DNA from: Obelidium mucronatum
Taxonomy: Eukaryota; Chytridiomycota; Chytridiomycetes; Chytridiales; Chytriomycetaceae
Length of the DNA: 64,000 nucleotides
Direction: 5' to 3'
Assembly: GCA_025765595.1 (NCBI GenBank)
Contig: JAIVFH010000079.1
Span: forward strand, 1-64,000
A program made the translations under genes and the position numbers. Under the pieces are notes generated by a model that did not search any database, was not told the DNA's origin, and saw only the letters and a program-made list of their open reading frames with translations. How positions within the stretch are numbered: the stretch's first letter is position 1; every line of letters starts with the position of its first letter. This document shows, one piece after another, positions 9,721-20,549 of the stretch.

Positions 9721-11174
9721 ATGCACAATCTGTCCTACCACTCCTTCGAGTCTGAAGACGAAGTTACCCAGCTCCAAAAATCACTCATGACTTGGTTTCA
9801 CTCCGAGAAGCGGGACTTGCCTTGGCGTAAGCCATTTGAAGCCAATCCAGACCCCATTGCCCAAGGACAACGCGCCTACGAAGTATGGGTTTCTGAGATT
9901 ATGAGTCAACAAACTAGAATTTCCACAGTGATTGAGTATTACAACAAGTGGATGACAATGTGGCCCACGATGGAGGCCCTGTCAAAAGCTTCGTTGGATG
10001 ACATACATAAAGTGTGGAGTGGACTCGGGTATTATTCAAGAGGAACTAGAATGTTGGAAGCAGCGAAAATCGTGATGGATAACTACAAGGGTCGATTGCC
10101 GGACGATCCTGTCGTCTTGGAAAAAAACATTCCAGGAGTTGGGAGGTATACGGCTGGTGCAATTGCGTCCCAGGCATACAATAAACCGGCACCCCTTGTG
10201 GATGGAAACGTGATTCGAGTATTATCAAGGAGTAGGGCGTTGGGGTTGGATCCAAAGTCAAAACGTGCTGTTGAATTGCATTGGGCTTTGGCGGAACGAG
10301 TTTTATTGAAGAGTGATCCTGGGGATTTTAATCAAGCAATGATGGAGTTGGGAGCTCGAGTTTGTACTCCTCAGAATCCGTCTTGCGGGACTTGTCCCAT
10401 TCAAGCTCAGTGTCGAGCTTATTCTGAGGTGTTTTCTTCGTTTCCTCTCTTTCTCGTTGCTCGGTATCTCACGACGAAACAAAAAAAACACAGTCCACAA
10501 ATGCGTTAAAGGGGGGCCCTTTCAACAAGTCTAAAAAACGCGTCCTGGAAAACGTGAATCCCTCGGCGCAATGCGAGTTATGTTTGCCCCTCGGCGACGA
10601 AACAGACATTGAAGACTGCTCCTCCTTCATGGTTACAAGATACCCCGCAGCTATAAAAAAGAAGGCGCCTGAGGAAAAAGAGGTCCTCGTTGTGATTGTT
10701 GAAATTGAATCCACCTCTGATTCATTGCCTTCAAAATACCTTGTCCACAAGAGACCAGAAAAAGGCCTTCTCGCGAACCTTTGGGATTTCCCCCATATTC
10801 CCTTGTCGGAATCACTGTCGATGGAAACGCTGCGGTCGGAAGACATACTGTTCAAGCAATTGCCGTTAGGTGGTCCGCATCCCATCAAGAAGCGAAAGAG
10901 TCTCGGATCAGTTCTGCATCTATTTTCGCATATTCGACTAACAATGAATGTGGAATGGGTTGTTATAGCTGGGGCTGTTGATGGGTTTAGTGTTGGTGGA
11001 GGGGAATGGTGGGCGGAAGCGGAACTGGATACGGGAGCTGTTCCTGTGACTTTGAAGAAGGCATTCAAGTTATTGGTGGATAGCAAAAGCAACGTTTCTG
11101 GTAGACAACGCAAGAAGGCCAAGGTTGAAAAATCACAGCCAACAATCTCCAACTTTTTCAAACCGAAAGAATAA
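9721..11174 (+). CDS. mutY: Adenine DNA glycosylase (MutY/MUTYH)
   Basis: Two exons (9721-10428 and 10530-11174) encode about 450 residues. The protein removes adenine mispaired with 8-oxoguanine in base-excision repair. Visible landmarks: the EIMSQQTRISTV helix with the catalytic Glu; the helix-hairpin-helix IPGVGRYTAGAIAS; the catalytic Asp in PLVDGNVIRVLSR; the 4Fe-4S ligands C-x6-C-x2-C-x5-C (from CTPQNPSCGTCP); SAQCELC at the domain junction; and a C-terminal NUDIX-like 8-oxoG recognition domain (LLANLWDFP, FSHIRL). The last residues, QPTISNFFKPKE, match the PCNA-interacting peptide QxxIxxFF, placed as in some eukaryotic replication-coupled repair enzymes. The intron uses GTGTTT..AAG, and exon 2 reads on in phase. 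Confidence 0.95.
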
Positions 11175-11305
11175 AGGTCTTTGTGACTTTCATCATAAAG
11201 GAATTGACGGGATGATATGCTTAAAAAGTTCTTATAAGGACACGTTTTGCCAGGAACTTGTTAGAAAATATTAATCAAAACCTATTTATTTACCGACAAA
11301 CAAAC

Positions 11306-12165
11306 ATGCTTGCCGTGCTTGAACACGACCGAGCACTGCGGACAGCGCATCTGCAGTCTCTGAGGTGCGTCTTGTCTTTGTTACTTTGAAGCGCCTTGCT
11401 CCGCGGCTAAGTCTCTGACTTGCCAGTTGTCTGCTGCTCGACGCCAACACGCAGCTTGTCCAGGTCGGCGAAGGCGACGCGGTTGCGACAGCGGCCGGTG
11501 AGTTTTTCGTTGTCGTTGACTCGTTGTCGTTTGTGTTTGTGTTTGTGTTGACACTCAAAGCCTCAAAACGCCCAAAACAAAACAAACACTGAACAAACAA
11601 AACAAAAAAAAAAAAAAAAAAAAAAAAAACAAAAACCAAAACAGCGCTGCTTGCGCTCGCGCCGGTCGACGGCCTCGCGGGGCGCCAGACGCAGCGGCGG
11701 CTGCACTTCCGGCTGGCGCTGTTTGCGCTGCTGCGCGTGTTTTTCGGCGACGGCAGCGCGCCGCTGGCCGCGTGTCTCAAGCGCTTCGTCGACGCGAGCG
11801 ACTTTGCCGCCGCCGCGCACGCGCCGCCGCCGCTCGCCCGCAGCGCCGCCGCGCGCTGGTTCCGCCTGCTGCGCGACTTCCAGATCCACGCCGCCATCGA
11901 GGAGCTCGAGAGCGGCGCCCCCGCTGACGCGGTCGCCCGCGCCGTGTTCACCGAGGACATTTTCGAGCACGCCCCGCATCTGCGCGCGGGCATCGACGAA
12001 AACGCGTATCTGGCCTTTGTCATGGAACAGCAGCGGATCATCAAGAATCTCGAAAACCTGCCCAACGAACAACACTCGTACACTGCATTCCACCATCAAA
12101 TATGCTCGTTCCTCAAAACCATGGCAATGGAAGATTTATTCGAATGGAAGAGTGAATCGAAATAA
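11306..12165 (+). CDS. Hypothetical protein with GC-rich central exon
   Basis: Three exons (11306-11364, 11427-11497, 11645-12165) with good junctions (GTGCGT..CAG, GTGAGT..CAG) give 216 residues starting MLAVLEHDRALRTAH. The protein is Ala/Leu/Arg-rich and predicted helical. I recognise no domain. The intron before exon 3 ends with a 27-base A tract. The first 350 bases of exon 3 are very GC-rich (alternating GCG/GCC codons), and composition falls abruptly near 12000. This 5'-biased GC pattern recurs in other genes of the window. Confidence 0.65.
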
Positions 12166-12247
12166 AGAAGAAGAATATTTTAATTGTAAGTATATTAGAA
12201 AGGCTTGCTTGGCTTGGTTGGGTTTTTCTAAGTTTCTAGAGATTCGT

Positions 12248-14352
12248 TTAACGGCCATTGAGCCAGTACGTGTTCATTGTTCCTTTCCCCTTGATGTTCA
12301 TCACATCAGGGCCTTCAATCTTGAATCCTTTTCCGTTAATGAGCTTGTAGGTGTTTTCAGAAATGTGAATTCTCATTGGCTTGGAAGTTGACTCCATTCT
12401 ATTCGTGACATTATTCGATTTAAGATAGTTATAAAAAAACATCAAGTGAAGATTGAAACTCACCGAGACGCCGTATTGACAGCATCCCCAACAATACACC
12501 AGTGTGGATTACTGTCTCCCAGAATACCCGCCGTGATGGGTCCAGAGTTCAACCCAATACGAGTGACAATCTCTTCATCTTTAATTGTTCTAAAGTCTTG
12601 AACCATGCGAATAACATCAATTGCAAAGTTGGCGGCTCTCTCGGCATGATCTGGAATACGGTCTGGAGCTCCAATGACACCAAGGAACGCGTCGCCAATG
12701 GTTTCCACCTTGTACATTCCCCAACGCTTGCAAATTACATCGTATTCAATCCATAACTTGTTTAAGTTTGCCAGCATGTCCTTTGTGGAGTTTTTGTTGG
12801 ACAATGCAACAAAGTTGGTAATGTCAGAGAAAAAGACGGTGACTGAAGAGTATTCTTCAGCACCAGAAGCTTTTCCGGCCTTCATTGCCTCAACGATACT
12901 GTAATTGTGAGAAGTTTAGTGAGAGAAAGAGAAAAAAAAAATAGCTATATGAGTTGTTTTTTAAAAAAAAAAATAAAAAAAAAGTATAAAAAATAAAAAA
13001 TAAAAAAAAAAAATGTAGAATAAAAAAAGTACCTTGGTGGCATCAGCTTCTCCAAAAGCTTATCAGCCTGTGCCATTTGCGCCTCAATCTCATGAGCAAC
13101 CGACTCCATCTTCTTGGCCTTGGAGTTCATTGATTCCTCAAGCGTCGCATTCACAAGAATAAAAGTCAAAAACACTTTTGCAAAAATATCGCTGACACAG
13201 AACATGACTTCTCCTTGCTCATAAGTGACAATCTGGGCGCGTTGCAAATGCCAAGTGACTGGAAACGCGGACCATGCCAAGAAAGTGATGGCTCTTGCAG
13301 CCGCCAGGGATGGAACGTCGAGCTTGCAACTAGTCTTTCCTTCAATAGCGCGAGTGTACATTGTCACAATACCAATGATTGTGTAAAAAAAGAAGATTAC
13401 GGCACTGCAGGCCATCCATTCAGAGTAGGGCTGTTTCAAGAAACACGCAAAGAACCCAAAGGTTATCAAAACGTAATCGTAGGTGGCGGTTTGATCGGCC
13501 ATCTGGTGGTTGTCTGTGATTTCGGCAATGAGATAAATCAAGATTGGGCAAGTTGCAATCCATTCAAAGAAGCGGGCTGGATCGACAGGGTATCCGACAT
13601 AGTCTTTGAAAGATGGTGATGTACGAGTAAACTGGAGAATATAGGTTGCCATTGCAATAAAGTTGACAATGCACAACACCTAAATATTACCAGGAAGAAA
13701 GTTTTTTAAAAAAAAATGGAATATCATGAAAACGAATTTGAAAAAAAAAAGGAGAAATAGAAAATTAAAAAAAATAAAATAAAATTAAAAAAAAATTAAA
13801 AAAAGTACAAAAATATGCGAAATAAAAAAATAAAATAAAAAGTGTGTAAAAGAAAAAACAAAAGAAACCGGTACATACTTTTCCTAGGTCTCTTTTTTCA
13901 TTGTTTTGGGCATTGGCGTACGCGATATAAGAGTAAATAACCGCAATGGCAAAACAACCAGCAGTGTACGCGTAAAACTCGTCAGCATATCCTCGATCAA
14001 ATGCCGATAGCGCGTATCCTGTCGCCAGCAAGTACCAACCGAGTCCGGTCATGACCGACCAAGCGATGAAGTTGCGGAAAACATAGTAGACCGCTCCCGA
14101 GTTGTCTTTCTCGGCCTTGGCAGCTTCGAGCTTTTCTTTCCAGTTGGTTTCTGCACAAGTTTTTTTTAAAGTTGTAAGTTGGTGTTTGGAAATATTGACA
14201 AGAATCGTACTTCCTGATTTTGGAACAGCGCGTACAATAACTTGGTGAAAAATGGCACCGTGATGGCAACCACGGCAACGCTTTGTTCCTGTTTGGACTT
14301 GAAAGACAGAGCAGTTGCAGTTGTCACACGTGCCGCGTTGAATCTCGTCCAT
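12248..14352 (-). CDS. RGC: Rhodopsin-guanylyl cyclase, paralogue A
   Basis: Five exons (14352-14211, 14150-13879, 13679-13033, 12898-12464, 12398-12248) give 548 residues. Order: an N-terminal CxxC..CxxC zinc-ribbon-like segment (CDNCNCS, then KRCRGCHH), an extra helix TM0, seven rhodopsin helices, a coiled coil (ESMNSKAKKMESVAHEIE) and a class III cyclase domain. Helix C has RFFEWIATCP, with Glu at the bacteriorhodopsin Asp85 position and Cys at the Thr90 position. Helix G has SDIFAKVF, with Asp212-like and retinal Lys residues. Cyclase residues are complete: FFSDITNF and GDAFLG metal Asp, VET Glu plus HWC Cys for guanine, and DAVNTASR with catalytic Asn and Arg. Light should drive GTP to cGMP conversion, alone or with NeoR. 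I cannot tell whether this is published RGC1 or RGC2. Confidence 0.95.
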
Positions 14353-14586
14353 TGCTTTTTCCTCTTTTTTTTATTTTTTTATTTTTTTGTTTGCTGTAAA
14401 TCCGTGTTCAAGATGCAAATCTTTTGTTCAAGAGGAAGCAAGTTCCGATTTTTACAAGAATTGAAAAAGTGTCACTTCTTTTGTATGATGGTTTTAATAC
14501 TGCAATTCAATTTTTTTTTTTTGTTTGTATTCTTGTATGATGAAATGAAGGATTTGTCAAAAATTTACGACATCATCAAAAGTGTT

Positions 14587-16476
14587 TTAACCACGACCGT
14601 TAATCCAATATGTGTTCATTGTTCCTTTACCCTTGATGTTCATCACGTCTGGGCCTTCAAGTTTGAATCCTTTTCCATTAATGAGCTTATAAGTGTTTTC
14701 AGAAATGTGAATTTTCATTGGCTTGGAAGTTGACTCCATTCTATTCGTGAGATTATTCGATTTAAGATATTTATAAAAAAACATCAAGTGAAGATTTAAA
14801 CTCACCGAGACGCCGTATTGACGGCATCCCCAACAATACACCAGTGTGGGTTACTGTCTCCCAGAATACCCGCCGTGATGGGTCCAGAGTTCAACCCAAT
14901 ACGAGTGACAATCTCTTCATCTTTAATTGTTCTAAAGTCTTGAACCATGCGAATAACATCGATTGCAAAGTTGGCGGCTCTTTCGGCATGGTCTGGAATA
15001 CGGTCTGGAGCTCCAATGACACCAAGAAACGCGTCGCCAATGGTTTCCACCTTGTACATTCCCCAACGCTTGCAAATTACATCGTATTCGACCCAGAGTT
15101 TGTTCAAATTTGCCAGCATATCCTTGGTTGTATTGTTGCTTGAGAGCTGAACAAAGTTGGTGATGTCAGAGAAGAAGACTGTAACTGATGAGTATTCTTC
15201 GGCACCAGAAGCCTTTCCTGCCTTCATTGCCTCGACGATACTATTCGGGGGAAAGGGTTGATTTAGTTTCAGTTAAAAAGTCAGGGGTGGAAAAAAAGAA
15301 CCTTGGTGGCATAAGCTTCTCCAAGAGTTTATCAGCTTGAGCCATTTGATTTTCAATTTCCTGTGCCACAGCTTCCATCTTCTTGGCCTTGGAGTTCATT
15401 GATTCCTCAAGAGTCGCATTCACGAGGATAAATGTGAGAAAGACCTTGGCGAAAATATCATTGATGCAAAAGATAAGCTCTCCTTGCTCGTATGTAACAA
15501 TTTGTGCTCTTTGGATGTACCAAGTGATAGTGAAGGAGTTCCAAGCCAGGAATGTAATAACTTTGGCAACCTTGAGAGAGGCAACATCAAGCTTGCAACC
15601 GGTTTTACCATCGATGGCTTTTGAGTACATCTCCATGAGACCCGTAATGGTGTAATAAAAGAAGATTGTCGAGCAACAGGCCATCCATTCGGAGTAGGGT
15701 TGCTTCAAGAAGCACGCGATAAACCCAAGAACAATAAGAGTATAATCATAAGACGCAGTGAGATCGGCCATGTGGTGGTTGTCGGTAATTTCTGCAATGA
15801 GGTAGATCAAAATTGGACATGTAGCAAGCCATTCGAAAAAGCGAGCTGGATCAACTGGGTAGCCCACATAGTCAGAGAACGTAGGAGTAGTGCGAGTCCA
15901 TTGCATCAAGTATGATGACATGGCAATGAAGTTGACGATGCAGAGCACCTGTTCAAGAAGATGTGTTTTTAAAAGGAAGTGATGAATTGGAGGAGCCCCC
16001 CACCTTTCCAAGATCACGTTTCTCATTGTTCTGAGCATTAGCATATGCAATATAGGAGTAAATGACAGCGATTCCAAAGCATGCGGCAGTATATGCGTAA
16101 AACTCGTCAGCATAGCCTCGATCGAATCGCGGTGCAACGTAGCCAGTGGTCAGCAAATACCAGCCAATGCCAGTAAGCCCAGACCAAACAAGAAAGTTAC
16201 GGAATACGTAATACACTGCACCAGAATTGTCTTTCTCGGCCATAGCAGCTTGCAACTTGTCTTTCCAGTTGGTTTCTGGTATTTTTCCCTTTTCAGTTGA
16301 AGTTTTAATTGTTAAATGATAGGTAACCCACTGCCTGAAGTCTTTGGGGCAACGCGAACAACAACTTGGTGGAATATAGCGCCATGGTTACAGCCTCGAC
16401 AGCGCCTTGTACCAGTCTGCACTTGGTAGACGGAGCAGTTGCAGTTGTCGCAGTTTCCACGTTGGATGTCGTCCAT
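14587..16476 (-). CDS. RGC: Rhodopsin-guanylyl cyclase, paralogue B
   Basis: Five exons (16476-16332, 16275-16004, 15948-15302, 15240-14806, 14740-14587) give 550 residues. Intron positions and phases are identical to paralogue A, 234 bp downstream. The start is the ATG of MDDIQRG; an upstream in-frame TTG is not needed. It has the same architecture: zinc ribbon CDNCNCS..RRCRGCNH, TM0 plus seven helices, coiled coil, cyclase. Helix C is RFFEWLATCP and helix G is NDIFAKVF. In helix F the Pro186-equivalent is Thr (AWNSFTITW, against AWSAFPVTW in A), so colour tuning probably differs. The cyclase active site is complete (FFSDITNF, VETIGDAFLG, HWCIVGDAVNTASR). It shares a divergent promoter with NeoR. 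Confidence 0.95.
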
Positions 16477-16691
16477 CAGTTTGGATTTGTGGGACAATTA
16501 AAAAAAATCAGTGAAAACAAACGCCCCTTTGTTTCCTCCCTGAATCCGCGAATCGCATTCTTTCGGGCAATTCTTTTTTCGCGTGATTTCAGATTTCATC
16601 AAGATTTTTCTCAAACCCAAAAAATCCTTTGTTTGTGGTCTTTGTATTGTTCCAAATATTCTATTCCACAAAATTCTTTCAAACACCGATA
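16477..16691. promoter_or_regulatory. 215-bp divergent promoter between RGC-B and NeoR
   Basis: The start codons of RGC-B (minus, 16476) and NeoR (plus, 16692) are only 215 bp apart, so both 5' UTRs and promoters must lie here. The sequence is AT-rich with a TCGCGTGATTTCAG-like patch (about 16578-16592) and repeated TTTGTTTG/CCTTTG words. No clear TATA box was identified. The arrangement suggests co-regulation of the two heterodimer partners. This is inferred from geometry only. Confidence 0.6.
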
Positions 16692-18642
16692 ATGTCAGCA
16701 CTCTCCAAGACTAGTATATATCCTATTACTTTGGTCTCATGGCTTTTCTAACCGTACTACTAATACACAATGTAATAGAGGACGCAGCTGCAGCAGCTAG
16801 CTCAAAAGACCCCCACAATCAAGCGAAACCAATGGGTTTTGTCTGGCTGAACTTTGCCATGTGGGCTGGCGCGGTCGCTTATACTGTTAATCAAAGACTC
16901 TTTGGAGGATACCGCACAAAAGCTTTCGACCGCGGAAATTCTGATTACATTTACAAGGGACAAGCCTTTGTTTTCTTTGTGGCAATTTGTTTCGCTGGCT
17001 TGGGCTACATTGGAACAAAGAGCAAAGCCAAGAGAAGCATGACTTTTGTGCTCATGATGACATGTGGGGTTGTTACTGTTAGTTGGTTCCTGTTGTACCT
17101 CCGTGCAGGAGTCACTCTCTTTGACAGAGCCGGAAACCCAGTCGATGTTATCAGATACTTGGAATGGGCTCATGACGAAGCTAACTTGTTTGTATTTTGT
17201 TTTTTATACTTTTTTTTACTTGGTGAGTTGAATGTAAAATTTGTAAAAACAGGGCTTATTTCATTGGACTCTTGACGTCAGCTGACCAATGGACCATTGG
17301 TCGCGCTATTGTTAACTCCCATCTCTGTATTTTGTTTGGTTTCCTGGGAGCCATCGCTCGACACCCGTTTGATGAAGTGTTTGCCACAATTTCCATGGTG
17401 GCATATCTTGCATGTCTTCAAGATGTTCTTTCCATGTTTCAGAAGGCAATCGATGGAGAAGTGGACAACAAGGTAGACACTTGGACTTTGCGCAGAACCC
17501 GTGATGCTACTGTGTTTGCCTGGTCTTACATCACTCTTGCTTGGTACCTTGTTAGAGCGTAAGTTGCCTCGGCATTTTTTGATAACCTCAATTTACGAAA
17601 GAGCTTCTATTACTCAGCGATATTTGGTCCTTCGAAAAGGGAGAACTTCATATTGCTGCCGGAGAGTTCGTCGCCAAGATTGTTGTTATGCTCATCTTTG
17701 TCAACAACTCAGTTGAAGAGGCGCAATCCGACACTGTCTTCCAGATGGAGAGCCTCACCTCCTCGTTGGATGAGCAAATGGCCGCTTCTGACAAGCTTTT
17801 GGAGAAGATGATTCCTGCCGGGTACACATTGTTTTTGTGAGAAAGCTCTTCGAGAATCCTCATTCTTTGTCTATAGGGTTTTGGACCAACTCAAGAGCGG
17901 AAAGGCCACTGGTGCCGAAGAATACAACTGTGTTACTGTGTTCTTCTCTGATATTGCCAACTTCACTCCATTGTCCCAAAGAACTTCGGTAATACTTCTG
18001 CTACTTTGACACCACAACCTTGTTGTTCAAACTGAAGACTCTTTTCCTAGACCAAAGATATGCTTGCCTCCCTCAACAACATGTGGATCGAATACGACAA
18101 GATCTCCAAGAAGTATGGCATGTACAAGGTAGAGACTATTGGAGATGCCTTCTTGGGTGTTGTTGGTGCACCAGAACGCGTTTCCGACCACGCCGACCGC
18201 GCCGCCGAATTCTCTATTGGTTCGTATCACAACTTGAGACGGACATAAACTTTAACATTCATTTGAATAGATATTATCGAAATGATCAAGGGCTTCCGTC
18301 TGGTCACTGGCGAACCCATTCAGATCCGTGCAGGATTGAACTCTGGACCAGTTACCGCTGGTATTCTTGGAGAATCTAATCCCCACTGGTGCATTGTAGG
18401 AGACACTGTCACAATTGCGTCCAAGATGGAGGCTACTTCTAAGCACATGAAGATCCATATCGCAGAAAGCACGTACAATCTGTTGAAAAACAGTGGAAGA
18501 TTTAGAACTTCAGAAGGAGAACCTGTTAACATCAAGGTACTAATAGTTATTTTTTTTCTTTTCAAAAAGCCACTATTTTAACACCTACCTAATTTAAAAG
18601 GGCAATAATATCAATACCTACTTTATTGAGGGACGTGCTTGA
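16692..18642 (+). CDS. NeoR: NeoR: near-infrared rhodopsin-guanylyl cyclase subunit
   Basis: Eight exons (16692-16713, 16779-17187, 17253-17558, 17618-17822, 17878-17988, 18051-18219, 18271-18536, 18601-18642) give 509 residues. The first intron contains a consensus branch site (TACTAAT). Helix C reads IRYLEWAHDE, giving Glu136 and Asp140. Helix G reads AAGEFVAKIV, giving Glu262 and retinal Lys266. This is the Glu-Asp-Glu counterion triad, with the numbering I recall for R. globosum NeoR. It has TM0 plus seven helices, a coiled coil and a cyclase domain with metal Asp339 and Asp383, and guanine-binding Glu379 and Cys448. The canonical N-x3-R is replaced by Thr455 and Lys459 (DTVTIASK), so the homodimer should be inactive. 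Unlike the RGCs it lacks the N-terminal zinc ribbon. Confidence 0.96.
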
Positions 18643-18940
18643 TCATTTAATTTCATTTTCATTTTTGGCAACTTTGATCCTTTGTCTCGTTTTCGAATAA
18701 ATTCAAAATCAATCAATCCCAACAGGGTATTTTCAACGACTAACCCAAGGCGACACGATTTTGGAATGGCCCAGTGTTTCAATAGGGCGGTTGCATCTTA
18801 TTTAAAGAGATCTACGTGTTGGTAACAGAGCATGGGTGTTTTCAGTAAGAACTTTCTTTCAAACAATGCACGAAAATCTGATTACTAATAATATTACCCC
18901 AAGGTCTTTGAGCCAGAGGTACCGATCGATCTGGTGTTTA

Positions 18941-19445
18941 CCTGCCCTTGGCTATGTCGGCACAAAGAGTCCAGCTAAACGAGACATCATTATAAGAGCG
19001 GGTTTATGCATTACCAACATTTTTCAATATACACGCGCCGTACCAGCTTATTTTGACAAAGTCGGATTTTCTAGGATGGCCATGTTCCAAAACGCGATTG
19101 ATGGCGCGGTAGGCCAAAATGCCAATGTTTGGACATTGCGCAGATCAAGAGACGTTACAGTATTTGCTTGGATATATATCGCGTTGCACTTCCATGCAGG
19201 ATGGAACTCTGGACCAGTTACGGCTGGCATTCTTGGAGAATCTAATCCCCACTGATGTATTGTAGGAGACACTGTCACAATTGCGTCCAAGATGAAGCTA
19301 TTCTTCTAAACACATGAAGATCCATATCGCAAAAAGCACATATAATCCATTACAGAGCAGCGCAGGATTTAGATTTTCTGAAGCATCTTCCAATGATGGA
19401 CTCTATTGAGGGAGACGCATTTGATCATTTAATTTCAATATCGTG
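18941..19445 (+). pseudogene. Decayed, internally deleted second NeoR-like gene
   Basis: Downstream of NeoR, fragments of a paralogue follow in order: LGYVGTKSPAKR (NeoR has LGYIGTKSKAKR), YTRAVPAYFDKVGF (closer to the RGC loop before helix C), AMFQNAIDGAVGQNANVW then TLRRSRDVTVFAWIYIAL, then a jump to NSGPVTAGILGESNPH, a stop codon, and CIVGDTVTIASKMK. Helix C, helix G and most of the cyclase domain are missing. The end matches NeoR's stop and 3' UTR (TGATCATTTAATTTCA at about 19423 and 18640). It keeps the non-canonical TVTIASK signature, so it derives from a NeoR-type gene rather than an RGC. Confidence 0.85.
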
Positions 19446-19741
19446 CTTTTTCTTTTGTTTGAAATAAAGTCATTAAAAGTTTATTAATTTTAGTCAGCGA
19501 GTAAAACAACACCTATCGCCAAATCTTTACCAATTTGACTTTATTAAATTAAGAGAAAACCAATAAAAAACGAGCATGTCATGGATATTTTGTATTGTTG
19601 TGGAGAATGCAGGTTGAAAACAAAAGGCGAACTAGAACTGAAACTGCAAGATCAGTCCAAAAAACAAACTATATCCAAAAAAGGAGAGCGGTAGATGAGG
19701 AAAGAATGACATTGAATACAATTGGGTCCGCAAGGGCTAAT

Positions 19742-20549
<808 letters not shown>

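Noticed and set aside
11286..12099. Minus-strand open frames of 178-265 codons opposite the hypothetical gene at 11306
   Set aside because: They are antisense shadows of a GC-rich exon and run through the A/T homopolymer of its intron.
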